Positions 35,590 to 44,187 of a stretch of 64,000 nucleotides of DNA are shown here, piece by piece. Both the position numbers and the translations under genes were made by a program. The notes below the pieces were generated by a model. It made no database searches. It saw only the letters and a program-made list of their open reading frames with translations, and had not been told where the DNA came from. The stretch is taken from the NCBI GenBank assembly GCA_900473745.1, contig UCMW01000003.1:124339-188338 (forward strand), written 5' to 3'. This DNA is from Hyphomicrobiales bacterium. GTDB taxonomy: Bacteria; Pseudomonadota; Alphaproteobacteria; Rhizobiales; Rhizobiaceae. Each line of letters begins with the position of its first letter. The stretch's first letter is position 1.

Positions 35590-37815
35590 TTATTGTCCGA
35601 GGATCAAGTCGAGAAGCGTGGTTCGGCGCGTACCCTGTGTCGCGCCGACTTCGGCTGGAGGAACCGGCCCTTGCGAGCCATTGAAGTCCCCGGATGGTGC
35701 CGGCTCCGCAGGATACTGTTCCGCATAGACGGGATCGCCCGAATAGCGCTCTTCGCCGCCGCCCTGCAGCACGTCGGAGATGATCGTGCCGATCGTCATC
35801 GGGTCCTGCGCGGGGGCCGGCTCGATGAAATCCCCGCCGGGCAGCGGGGCAGGCGCGAGGCCCTGATGGGCCGCCGTCATGAAATCGTGCCAGGCCTTGG
35901 CTGGCAGGCCACCCCCGGTCACCTTCTTCATCGACTGGCCGTCGTCATTGCCAAACCAGATGCCGGTCGTCAGATTGCTGGTGTATCCGACAAAGAGGGC
36001 ATCGCGGAAAGACTGCGTCGTACCGGTCTTGCCCGCCGCTTCCCAGCCCGAAAGCCGCGCATTCTTTCCCGTCCCGTGGTCGATCACGCTGCGCATCATC
36101 CCGTTCATGGCAGCCACGACACCATCGTTGAGCACCTTCGGCGGCTCGAGATAATTGTTCTCGTAGAGCAGCGATCCGTCGGCCTTCGAGATCCGGCGCA
36201 CGATATGCGGTGTCGCCTTGTACCCGCCGTTCATGAAGGGTGCATAAGCGGCCGTCAGCTCGAGCAGCGAGACTTCCGACGTGCCGAGCGCGATGGAGGC
36301 ATTGTTCTGCAACTCCGATTCGATCCCCATCCGGTGCGCCACCTTGATCACCTGATCAGGCCCGACTTCCATCACCAGCTGGGCGGCAATCGTATTGAGC
36401 GATTCGGCAAGCGCCTGTGTCGCTGTCACTTGTCCCCGATACTTCTGATCATAATTCTCAGGCGTCCAGGAACCGATCCGGATCGGCGCATCGTTGCGCA
36501 CCGATGTCGGGCGAAGCCCGTTTTCCACGGCCGCCGCATAAACGAAGGGCTTGAAGGCGGAGCCTGGCTGGCGCTTGGCCTTGACCGCACGGTTGAACTG
36601 GCTTTCCGCATAATCGCGGCCACCCACCAGCGCGCGGATGGCGCCCGTACCGTCGATGGAGACGAGTGCGGCCTGCGAGGCGTTGACCTTCTCGCCTTCA
36701 GCCGCCAGCGATTCCGTCAGTGCCGCCTCGGCCTTCTTCTCGAGCGTCATGTCGATCGTGGTCTCGACCAAGATGTCCTCGGTCACCTTGCCAATCAGCA
36801 TGGTGACTTCATCACGCACGAGATCTGCGACATATTGGCCCGCCCCGCTCCAGTATCGCTTCGCCTTGGTCGGTGGCTGCGACATGGCCGTCTTGATCTC
36901 GTCGGCAGTGATATAGCCCTCTTCCAGCATGGCCTGCAGCACGACCTGTGCCCGTGCCTCGGCCGCTTCCGGATCGCGTGCCGGTGACAGCCGCGAAGGC
37001 GCTTTCAGCAGTCCGGCCAGAAGGGCTGCCTCGCCAAGGTTCACATCGCGCGCCGACTTGTTGAAATAGCGCCGCGCGGCGGCCTCCACGCCATAGGCGT
37101 TGGAGCCGAAGAACACCCGGTTCAGATACATCGCCATGATCTGATCCTTGGTGTATTTCTGCTCCAGCCAGAAGGCGAGCAGCACTTCCTGCACCTTGCG
37201 CTCGATGGTGCGCTCAGGCGAGAGGAAGAGGTTCTTCGCCAGCTGCTGGGTCAGCGTCGAGCCACCTTGCACCGCCCGCCCGCTGGTCACATTGGTCAGG
37301 ATCGCGCGTGCCAGACCCAGCGGGTCGACGCCAAAATGCGAGTAGAAACGACGGTCCTCGATTGCCATGACCGCCTGCGGAATAAACGGCGACATCTCCT
37401 CGAGCGGCAAGGCTTCTCCGCCGGTTGCCCCGCGATTGGCAATGACGGTGCCCTCGACGGACACGATCTTCATGTTCGGCGGGCGCTCGGGGATCGACCA
37501 GCTGCTGGCACTCGGCATTTGCGAGCCGTAATAGGCGACCAGTCCGACCACACCAATGCCACACCAGATCGAAAGCACGAAGCCCCAGTAAATCAGCTTT
37601 CCAAGTCCGAATCCGCCACCGTTGCTTTTGGCCTTGCGGCCTCTCGGATTGCTGGACTTGCCGCGTTTGGCGGTCGGTCTGGACTTCTTGGCCCCCGAAC
37701 GAACCTGTCGTCCGCCAATGACGCGGTCATCCGCGTCGAGCCGAAAATCCTCGTCTTCGCGCTCGTCGTCGAAGCTCGGCTCAATGCGGTCGCGGGATTT
37801 TCCTCGGCTCACCAT
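35590..37815 (-). CDS. mrcA: Class A penicillin-binding protein (PBP1A-like)
   Basis: A 741-aa bifunctional peptidoglycan synthase. A cytoplasmic basic N-terminus (RGRKAKSNGGG) precedes one TM (LIYWGFVLSIWCGIGVVGLV). The glycosyltransferase 51 domain has AIEDRRFYSHFGVDPLGLAR and GGSTLTQQLAKNLFLSPERT. The transpeptidase domain has the SxxK motif QPGSAFKPF, SxN in AESLNTIA and KTG in AAGKTGTTQSF. The frame extends upstream, but ATG 37815 gives a sensible N-terminus. A CtrA-type box lies 136 bp upstream. Confidence 0.92.
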   Translation of the reverse strand: MVSRGKSRDRIEPSFDDEREDEDFRLDADDRVIGGRQVRSGAKKSRPTAKRGKSSNPRGRKAKSNGGGFGLGKLIYWGFVLSIWCGIGVVGLVAYYGSQMPSASSWSIPERPPNMKIVSVEGTVIANRGATGGEALPLEEMSPFIPQAVMAIEDRRFYSHFGVDPLGLARAILTNVTSGRAVQGGSTLTQQLAKNLFLSPERTIERKVQEVLLAFWLEQKYTKDQIMAMYLNRVFFGSNAYGVEAAARRYFNKSARDVNLGEAALLAGLLKAPSRLSPARDPEAAEARAQVVLQAMLEEGYITADEIKTAMSQPPTKAKRYWSGAGQYVADLVRDEVTMLIGKVTEDILVETTIDMTLEKKAEAALTESLAAEGEKVNASQAALVSIDGTGAIRALVGGRDYAESQFNRAVKAKRQPGSAFKPFVYAAAVENGLRPTSVRNDAPIRIGSWTPENYDQKYRGQVTATQALAESLNTIAAQLVMEVGPDQVIKVAHRMGIESELQNNASIALGTSEVSLLELTAAYAPFMNGGYKATPHIVRRISKADGSLLYENNYLEPPKVLNDGVVAAMNGMMRSVIDHGTGKNARLSGWEAAGKTGTTQSFRDALFVGYTSNLTTGIWFGNDDGQSMKKVTGGGLPAKAWHDFMTAAHQGLAPAPLPGGDFIEPAPAQDPMTIGTIISDVLQGGGEERYSGDPVYAEQYPAEPAPSGDFNGSQGPVPPAEVGATQGTRRTTLLDLILGQ

Positions 37816-37950
37816 TCCGGTGATCTTGCTCCAGATGTTCGTAGTGAGGCGCCTGCAAATTGCATGCGCGAAAATTGCTTCAAGAAATCTCGGTCGACCA
37901 CGCCGGCGCCCGGATGGATGATCGCGCAATTGCACAGTAAATGCGGCGAT

Positions 37951-37965
37951 TTAAGGGGTGGTTAA
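37951..37965. promoter_or_regulatory. CtrA-type box upstream of the PBP gene
   Basis: TTAAGGGGTGGTTAA: two TTAA half-sites exactly 7 bp apart, the CtrA consensus TTAA-N7-TTAA. Read on the minus strand it begins TTAACCAC, close to the TTAACCAT half-site known from Caulobacter. It is 136 bp from the PBP1A start. Confidence 0.5.
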
Positions 37966-37999
37966 AGCCCCGTAAACAAGCCCTGAACGCGCCGTGAGT

Positions 38000-38458
38000 T
38001 TATTGGCAAAGATCGGCCCACTCGCCACCGACCAGGGCGATCATTCGCTCCGGTGCGATCTTCACCGCAGCATTGGTCGCGCCACCTGCCGGCACCACTT
38101 CGTCGAAGGCCTTGAGCGACAGGTCGCCATAGACCTTGAGCGGGGAGGGCAGGCCGAAGGGGCAGACGCCACCGACAGGATGGCTCGTCGCCGCGACCAC
38201 GGCTTCGGCATCGAGCATGCGCGGCTTGACCCCGAACCGATCCTTGAACTTGCGATTGTCGAGCCGCTTTGTGCCGGCCATGACGACGAGCACCACGTCC
38301 TCGCCGATCCTCAGGCAGATGGTCTTGGCGATCTGGTCCGGCTCCACGCCATGCGCCTCGGCTGCAAGCGCCACGGTGGCGGAGCTTGCATCGGTGACGA
38401 TGACGGAGATGTCGGGTGCGTTTTCGCGGAAGAACTGGCGGACGGATTCGAGGCTCAT
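38000..38458 (-). CDS. YbaK/EbsC-type aminoacyl-tRNA deacylase
   Basis: A 152-aa editing-domain protein: begins MSLESVRQFFRENAPDISVI, with VEPDQIAKTICLRIGEDVVL and HPVGGVCPFGLPSPLKVYGD, the signature of the YbaK/ProX fold. It would hydrolyse mischarged tRNAs (for example Cys-tRNA-Pro) in trans. Which tRNA is not clear. It is followed by PBP1A on the same strand after 184 bp and preceded by a 314-bp spacer with a CtrA-type box. Confidence 0.87.
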   Translation of the reverse strand: MSLESVRQFFRENAPDISVIVTDASSATVALAAEAHGVEPDQIAKTICLRIGEDVVLVVMAGTKRLDNRKFKDRFGVKPRMLDAEAVVAATSHPVGGVCPFGLPSPLKVYGDLSLKAFDEVVPAGGATNAAVKIAPERMIALVGGEWADLCQ

Positions 38459-38591
38459 GGGAGAAGTCTAACCGGAGCGCTCAAGGCTTTTCAAGCTTAG
38501 GCCTCTTGAAAGCCGCATCCAGCCTCCCCATTTCTGGATCACCAGGCGATAAAGCGTTTGCAGACATCCTGTTTCAGGAAGTTCGAAACGC

Positions 38592-38606
38592 TTAACCGGT
38601 TGTTAA
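38592..38606. promoter_or_regulatory. CtrA-type box upstream of the YbaK gene
   Basis: TTAACCGGTTGTTAA: two TTAA half-sites 7 bp apart. The wider sequence is a 7-bp perfect inverted repeat (38590-38608). It is 134 bp from the YbaK start. Confidence 0.5.
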
Positions 38607-38733
38607 GCATCCAGATCGATCATCAAGATCCGGGATGCGGTTCACGAAGGTGGGCCAACATCCGAGACATCGAATGGCACGTTTCCGTCCCTGACCACGG
38701 ATGTACTGGCAGGCAAGCGTAGAAGCGTAAAGG

Positions 38734-38768
38734 AAAGGCCGGTTTTTGACCGGCCTTTTTGCTTTTTT
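38734..38768. terminator. Strong intrinsic terminator, best read on the plus strand
   Basis: AAAGGCCGG (38734-38742) pairs perfectly with CCGGCCTTT (38750-38758), followed on the plus strand by TTTTTGCTTTTTT. On the minus strand the run is TTTCCTTT, so it can also end the dipeptidase gene, whose stop is 15 bp away. Confidence 0.75.
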
Positions 38769-38772
38769 GGCT

Positions 38773-40161
38773 TTAGCCGTTCGCGAGCCCATCAAGGATG
38801 CGGATCCACGAGCGAATGCCCTTGTGGAACGAGTTGAGGTCATATTTCTCGTTCGGCGAATGGATGCGGTCGTCGGTCAGACCAAAGCCGACCAGCAGCG
38901 AATCCATGCCGAGCATCTTCTGGAAATCGCCGACGATCGGGATCGAGCCGCCCATGCCGATGATCACGGCCGGCTTCGGCCATTCATCCGACAACGCGTT
39001 CTTCGCCTTGGTCAGTTCCGGCGAATCGTAGGAGAGCTGGATGGCCGGCGAACCGCCATGTTCGTGGAACTCCACCTTGCAGTCGGCCGGAATGCGGGCC
39101 TGCACGAAGGCGCGGAAGCTCTCGCGCACCTTGGCCGGATCCTGTGTGCCGACGAGGCGGAAGGAAATCTTTGCCGAAGCCTTGGCCGCAATCACGGTCT
39201 TGAAGCCTTCGCCGGTATAGCCGCCGATGATGCCGTTCACTTCCGCCGTCGGACGCGCCCAGGTGAGTTCCAGCACGGAACGGCCCTTTTCACCTGCCGG
39301 AACCGAAAGGCCCACCTCGCCGAGGAAGCTTTCCGCCGTCCGCCCCAGGCTCTCCCAGGAGGCCTTGATATTGGCCGGCGTCTCCTCGACACCTTCGTAG
39401 AAGCCCGGAAGCGTCACCTTACCCGTCTCGTCATGCAGGTCGGCCAGGATCTTGGTCAATATATGAACCGGGTTCGCAGCAGCACCGCCAAAGAGACCCG
39501 AATGCAGATCACGGTCGGCGGCGATGATGGTGACTTCCTCACCAACGAGGCCACGCAGGGCCGCAGCAATTGCCGGCGTCTCGCGATCCCACATGCTGGT
39601 GTCGCAGACCAGCGCGAAGTCGGCCTTCAGCTCATCGGCATTGGCGGCGAGGAAAGGCTTCAGCGACGGCGAACCGGATTCTTCTTCGCCCTCGAACAGG
39701 ATCGTGATCTTGACCGGCAGCGAACCCTTCACCGCCTTGTAGGCGCGGCAGGCCTCGACGAAGGTCAGCAACTGGCCCTTGTCGTCGGACGTGCCGCGAC
39801 CGGTGATCACCTTGCGGCCATCCTTCTCCTTGATCGCCGGCGCAAAGGGATCGTCTTCCCAGAGATCGAGCGGATCGACCGGCTGCACATCGTAGTGGCC
39901 GTAAAACAGCACATGCGGCGCGTCGGCCTTCTCGGCTGCATGGTGCGCCACCACCATCGGATGGCCGGGTGTATCCCGCAGCGAGGCTTCGAAACCCAGC
40001 TCAGAAAGAGCAGAAACCAGCCACTCGCCGGCCTCGCGGCAATCGGCCTTGTAGGCCGGATCCGTCGAGATCGACGGAATGCGCACGAGATCGAACAGGC
40101 GATCGAGGCTCTGCGGCAGGGCCTCGTCGGCCTTGGCGAGGATGGGGGAGAGATCGGTCAT
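38773..40161 (-). CDS. M20 family dipeptidase
   Basis: A 462-aa metallopeptidase that would cleave dipeptides or acyl-amino acids. Zinc-site motifs are visible: FYGHYDVQPVDPLDLWEDDP near residue 92, RGTSDDKGQLLTFVEACRAY, FEGEEESGSPSL (metal Glu pair) and DTSMWDRETPAI. The dimerisation domain follows and the family late His is in DRIHSPNEKYDL. I set the start at the ATG at 40161 because AGGA is 7 nt upstream; a TTG at 40176 and ATG at 40167 are in frame. Substrate not known. Confidence 0.88.
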   Translation of the reverse strand: MTDLSPILAKADEALPQSLDRLFDLVRIPSISTDPAYKADCREAGEWLVSALSELGFEASLRDTPGHPMVVAHHAAEKADAPHVLFYGHYDVQPVDPLDLWEDDPFAPAIKEKDGRKVITGRGTSDDKGQLLTFVEACRAYKAVKGSLPVKITILFEGEEESGSPSLKPFLAANADELKADFALVCDTSMWDRETPAIAAALRGLVGEEVTIIAADRDLHSGLFGGAAANPVHILTKILADLHDETGKVTLPGFYEGVEETPANIKASWESLGRTAESFLGEVGLSVPAGEKGRSVLELTWARPTAEVNGIIGGYTGEGFKTVIAAKASAKISFRLVGTQDPAKVRESFRAFVQARIPADCKVEFHEHGGSPAIQLSYDSPELTKAKNALSDEWPKPAVIIGMGGSIPIVGDFQKMLGMDSLLVGFGLTDDRIHSPNEKYDLNSFHKGIRSWIRILDGLANG

Positions 40162-40267
40162 GGTCATGTCCTGCAAATTTGAAAGTGGGGCGGACGATAG
40201 ACCAAACCTTCTGACGTTTCGAGGCGTCGGAACCGCGAATTTTTCTCAACACACTATGAACGTCCGC

Positions 40268-40714
40268 TCACAGCTTTCGCGCATTGGCGATTGCCCAGCG
40301 TATGTATTCCTTCAGCAATTCCTTCTCGAAACGCCGGAAACCGCGGAAGACAGCCTGCTCCGCCTCTTCGGCCGCGGCCAGCGCTTCCTCGCGCATGTCG
40401 CGTGCCTTGTCCGTCAGGAAAATCTGCTGTGCCCGCTTGTCGGTTGGGTGTACCCGACGCTCGATCAGCCCGTCCCGCTCCATGCGCGAAAGCGTGTTCG
40501 CAATCGTTGCCTGCTCCACATCGACCCGGTCGAGAAGCTGCCTCTGCGTCAGACCCTCTTCCTCCCACAATTCGATCAGGATCGGAAACTGCCCGGGCGA
40601 GAAACCCAGTTTCGCTGCCCGTGCCTGCAAAGCCCGCGTGAAACCACGCGCCAATTGGCTTGCCAGCCATGTGGCGGATTCGGAGCGGTCGGGGATCGTA
40701 CGGTCATGGGCCAT
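40268..40714 (-). CDS. MarR-family transcriptional regulator
   Basis: A 148-aa winged-helix regulator. The HTH is around LTQRQLLDRVDVEQATIANT with the wing HPTDKRAQQIFLTDKARDMR. The ATG at 40714 (MAHDRTIPDRSESATWLASQ) was chosen over farther in-frame starts lacking homologous residues; a GTG at 40726 is possible. Upstream it has a perfect palindrome (40753-40766) likely to be its own operator. A 425-bp spacer to polA carries four hairpins. Ligand and targets unknown. Confidence 0.88.
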   Translation of the reverse strand: MAHDRTIPDRSESATWLASQLARGFTRALQARAAKLGFSPGQFPILIELWEEEGLTQRQLLDRVDVEQATIANTLSRMERDGLIERRVHPTDKRAQQIFLTDKARDMREEALAAAEEAEQAVFRGFRRFEKELLKEYIRWAIANARKL

Positions 40715-40752
40715 GGCGCTCGACACGTCGTCGTGGTTCGTCGTTCGGGAAT

Positions 40753-40766
40753 GATCGCATGCGATC
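40753..40766. promoter_or_regulatory. Palindrome upstream of marR, probable autoregulatory operator
   Basis: GATCGCATGCGATC is a perfect 14-bp palindrome, 39 bp from the MarR start. Size and place fit a MarR operator; no confirming second copy was found. Confidence 0.5.
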
Positions 40767-40812
40767 CATTTCCGAGGCTGACTAATTTTGGGTTTTCGTA
40801 GAGAGGGACGGA

Positions 40813-40954
40813 AGCCGTCGTGGCTTAAGGCGGGGACTGCCACGACGGCTCCGGAATATGGGGACAAAGGCCCGGAGAGGGGGATAAGGCCTTTGCCCGA
40901 GTCTGAAGCGGCGGGGGACGAGCCTCTTTCAGACTACGGCGTGATCAGGCGCCG
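40813..40954. ncRNA. Array of four hairpins between marR and polA (strand uncertain)
   Basis: Four stems in 142 bp: AGCCGTCGTGGC/GCCACGACGGCT (40813-40850, 12 bp); CAAAGGCC/GGCCTTTG (40865-40895, 8 bp); AGTCTGAA/TTCAGACT (40900-40935, 8 bp); CGGCG/CGCCG (40937-40954). Loops of the first three each contain GGGGA on the plus strand (UCCCC on the minus). A fourth GGGGA lies in the linker (40860-40864). No U-rich terminator follows on either side, and no ORF fits. It could be a small RNA or the 5' leader of the MarR gene on the minus strand. Confidence 0.5.
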
Positions 40955-41139
40955 ATGACTGAGATTTGTGGGTTCGAATGTGGTTTTTCAAGGGAAAGCG
41001 AGATTACAAATCGGTAAGCTTTTCGTGATGATTAGGTGTAATCCGACGAACAGATCTCGTCGTCTCAGCCGCGCGATTTTGCGTGCCGGGCAGCAAACCG
41101 TCATGGACGTTTCGCCGCCTCCGCGCTATCCATGCCGAC

Positions 41140-44124
41140 ATGAAAAAAGGCGATCATCTCTTCCTCGTCGACGGCTCGGGTTTCATCTTCCGCGCCTTCC
41201 ACGCCATCCCGGCCCTCAACCGCAAGTCGGACGGCCTGCCCGTCAACGCGGTCTCCGGCTTCTGCAACATGCTGTGGAAGCTCCTGCGGGATGCGCGAAA
41301 CACCGATGTCGGGGTGACGCCGACCCATCTGGCGGTCATTTTCGACTATTCGTCGACCACCTTCCGCAAGGAAATCTACCCGCTCTACAAGGCCAACCGC
41401 TCGGCTCCTCCTGAGGACCTCATCCCGCAGTTCGGCCTGATCCGTCATGCGACGCGCGCCTTTAATCTGCCCTGCATCGAGACGGAAGGTTTCGAGGCAG
41501 ACGACATCATCGCCACCTATGCCCGTCAGGCGGAAGCCACGGGTGCAGACGTCACGATCGTCTCTTCCGACAAGGACCTGATGCAGCTCGTCACCGCGAA
41601 TGTACACATGTACGACGCGATGAAAGACAAGCAGATCGGCATTCCCGACGTCATCGAGAAATGGGGTGTGCCGCCGGAAAAGATGATCGATCTGCAGGCC
41701 ATGACAGGCGATTCGACCGACAACGTTCCCGGCATCCCCGGCATCGGCCCGAAGACCGCAGCCCAGCTTCTGGAAGAATTCGGCGATTTGGAAACGCTGC
41801 TCGCCCGCGCCGGTGAGATCAAGCAGGTCAAGCGCCGCGAAAACATCGTCGCCAATGCCGAGCTCGCTCGGCTCTCCCGCCAGCTCGTCGAGCTGCGCAC
41901 CGACGTGCCGCTCGACATGAAGCTCGAGGATCTGGTACTGGAGCCGCAAAACGGCCCCAAGCTCATCGCCTTCCTCAAGGCCATGGAATTCACCACCCTG
42001 ACCCGACGCGTTGCCGAAGTCTGCGATTGTGATGCCGGTGCCATCGACGCCGCTGTTGTTCCCGTAGAATGGGGTGACGCCGCCCGTGGCCCCGACCTGG
42101 ATGCCGGCGACGTTCCCGCCTCGTCTGGGACGCCGACCTCGGCGCCCTCCGCCGCAGCGTCTTCCTCTCCGGCAGCCAGCCCCGACGGCAAGACACCCGC
42201 CGATCTCGCAGCAAGCCGGGCCAACGCATTCGCCGGCAAGCCGATCGATAGAAGCGCATACGTGACCATCCGCGATATCGAGACCCTCGAGCTCTGGATC
42301 GCCGCTGCCCGCGAAACCGGGCTCGTCGCCTTCGACACCGAGACCACCTCGCTCGATCCCATGCAGGCCGAACTCGTCGGCGTCTCGCTCGCCATCCAGG
42401 ACAATGTGCTGTCTCCCGGCTCGACAGACATTCGTGCCGCCTACATCCCGCTCACCCACAAGACGGGCGTCGGCGATCTCCTCGGTGGCGGTCATGCCGA
42501 GGGACAGATTCCGATGAAGGATGCGCTCGCGGCACTGAAGGGTCTTTTGGAAGATCCCTCTGTGCTCAAGGTCGCGCAGAACCTCAAATACGACTACCTG
42601 GTGATGAAGCGCCACGGCGTGACTGTTCACTCCTTCGACGACACCATGCTGATGTCCTACGTGCTCGACGCCGGCAAGGGCAATCACGGCCTAGACGCTT
42701 TGTCGGAACGTTGGCTTGGCCACACGCCAATCACCTACAAAGAAGTGACCGGGTCCGGTAAATCCTCCGTCACTTTCGATCTGATCGATATCGATCGGGC
42801 GACGGCCTATGGCGCCGAGGATGCGGATGTCGCGCTTCGCCTCTGGCTCATTCTGAAGCCGCGCCTGGCCGCCGAGGGTCTCACCCGCATCTACGAGCGC
42901 CTGGAGCGCCCGCTGGTGCCGGTGCTCGCCCATATGGAAGAGCGCGGCATCACCGTCGACCGCCAGATCCTGTCGCGTTTGTCAGGCGAACTCGCCCAGA
43001 AGGCCGCCGCCACCGAGGACGAGGTTTACGAACTCGCCGGCGAGCGCTTTAACATCGGCTCGCCGAAGCAGCTCGGCGATATCCTGTTTGGCCGCATGGG
43101 CTTGCCCGGTGGTTCCAAGACCAAGACCGGCCAGTGGTCGACCTCCGCCCAGGTCCTCGAAGACCTCGCTGCCGAGGGCGCGCCACTGCCGCGCAAGATC
43201 GTCGACTGGCGCCAGCTCACCAAGCTGAAATCCACCTATACCGACGCGCTTCCCGGTTACGTGCACCCGCAGACCAAGCGCGTGCATACGGGCTACTCCC
43301 TGGCGTCGACGACAACAGGTCGCCTGTCATCGTCGGAACCGAACCTGCAGAACATTCCGGTCCGAACCGCCGAAGGCCGCAAGATCCGTACGGCCTTCAT
43401 CTCGACGCCCGGCCACAAGCTCTTGTCAGCCGACTATAGCCAGATCGAACTGCGCGTGCTGGCCCATGTCGCCGACATCCCGCAGCTGCGCCAGGCATTC
43501 GCCGATGGCGTCGACATCCATGCCATGACCGCGTCCGAAATGTTCGGCGTGCCGGTCGAAGGCATGCCGTCGGACGTCCGCCGCCGCGCCAAGGCGATCA
43601 ACTTCGGCATCATCTATGGCATCTCCGCCTTCGGCTTGGCCAACCAGCTGAGCATCGAGCGCTCGGAAGCCGGCGACTACATCAAGAAATATTTCGAGCG
43701 CTTCCCCGGCATCAAGGACTACATGGAATCCACCAAGGCCTTTGCCCGCGAGCATGGCTATGTGGAGACCATCTTCGGCCGCCGCGCGCATTACCCGGAG
43801 ATCAAGTCGTCCAACCCCTCGATGCGCGCCTTCAACGAACGGGCCGCGATCAACGCCCCGATCCAGGGCTCGGCCGCCGACGTCATTCGTCGCGCCATGA
43901 TCCAGATCGAACCCGCACTCGTGGCTGCCGGTCTTGCCGAACGCTGCCGTATGCTGCTGCAGGTGCATGACGAACTGATCTTCGAAGTCGAGGACGAGGC
44001 GGTCGATGCCGCCATGCCCGTGATCGTCGACATCATGGAAAATGCTGCCATGCCGGCCGTCTCCATGCGCGTGCAGCTCAAGGTCGACGCCCGCGCCGCC
44101 CACAATTGGGACGAGGCGCACTGA
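41140..44124 (+). CDS. polA: DNA polymerase I
   Basis: A 994-aa three-domain repair polymerase. The 5'-3' exonuclease spans about 1-300 (FLVDGSGFIFRAFHAIPALN; EGFEADDIIATYARQAEATG). A Ala/Ser/Pro-rich linker (about 325-365) precedes the 3'-5' exonuclease, where FDTETTSLDP keeps the DxE metal ligands, so proofreading looks active. The polymerase domain has LSADYSQIELRVLAHVADIP (motif A), RRRAKAINFGIIYGISAFGL (motif B) and LLQVHDELIFEVEDEA (motif C). Start MKKGDHLFLVDG at 41140 by family alignment; no clear Shine-Dalgarno sequence. Confidence 0.97.
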   Translation: MKKGDHLFLVDGSGFIFRAFHAIPALNRKSDGLPVNAVSGFCNMLWKLLRDARNTDVGVTPTHLAVIFDYSSTTFRKEIYPLYKANRSAPPEDLIPQFGLIRHATRAFNLPCIETEGFEADDIIATYARQAEATGADVTIVSSDKDLMQLVTANVHMYDAMKDKQIGIPDVIEKWGVPPEKMIDLQAMTGDSTDNVPGIPGIGPKTAAQLLEEFGDLETLLARAGEIKQVKRRENIVANAELARLSRQLVELRTDVPLDMKLEDLVLEPQNGPKLIAFLKAMEFTTLTRRVAEVCDCDAGAIDAAVVPVEWGDAARGPDLDAGDVPASSGTPTSAPSAAASSSPAASPDGKTPADLAASRANAFAGKPIDRSAYVTIRDIETLELWIAAARETGLVAFDTETTSLDPMQAELVGVSLAIQDNVLSPGSTDIRAAYIPLTHKTGVGDLLGGGHAEGQIPMKDALAALKGLLEDPSVLKVAQNLKYDYLVMKRHGVTVHSFDDTMLMSYVLDAGKGNHGLDALSERWLGHTPITYKEVTGSGKSSVTFDLIDIDRATAYGAEDADVALRLWLILKPRLAAEGLTRIYERLERPLVPVLAHMEERGITVDRQILSRLSGELAQKAAATEDEVYELAGERFNIGSPKQLGDILFGRMGLPGGSKTKTGQWSTSAQVLEDLAAEGAPLPRKIVDWRQLTKLKSTYTDALPGYVHPQTKRVHTGYSLASTTTGRLSSSEPNLQNIPVRTAEGRKIRTAFISTPGHKLLSADYSQIELRVLAHVADIPQLRQAFADGVDIHAMTASEMFGVPVEGMPSDVRRRAKAINFGIIYGISAFGLANQLSIERSEAGDYIKKYFERFPGIKDYMESTKAFAREHGYVETIFGRRAHYPEIKSSNPSMRAFNERAAINAPIQGSAADVIRRAMIQIEPALVAAGLAERCRMLLQVHDELIFEVEDEAVDAAMPVIVDIMENAAMPAVSMRVQLKVDARAAHNWDEAH

Positions 44125-44187
44125 GAATTCCCGGCCTGGCCGGAACCACAACAACGGGGCGCAAACGGCCCCACAGGAGTATGAGAT

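Larger units (their letters stand above)
38459..38772. other. Intergenic region with CtrA box and strong plus-strand terminator
   Basis: A 314-bp spacer between the YbaK gene start and the dipeptidase stop, both on the minus strand. It holds the palindrome GCTTAAC-CGGTT-GTTAAGC (38590-38608) and a perfect stem-loop (38734-38758) followed on the plus strand by TTTTTGCTTTTTT. No credible coding sequence was found on the plus strand (longest candidate 19 codons from about 38630). It may encode an untranslated RNA on the plus strand; see findings. Confidence 0.4.

Noticed and set aside
38630..38689. A 19-codon ORF (MRFTKVGQHPRHRMARFRP) before the plus-strand terminator
   Set aside because: Too short, no clear Shine-Dalgarno sequence and ends well before the terminator; a non-coding RNA is the better hypothesis.
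40800..40960. 6S RNA as an explanation for the hairpins before polA
   Set aside because: 6S RNA is one long rod with a central bubble and paired ends; here there are four separate stems with no end pairing.
41101..42687. A 528-aa minus-strand open frame inside polA
   Set aside because: Antisense of polA, which has all three domains intact.
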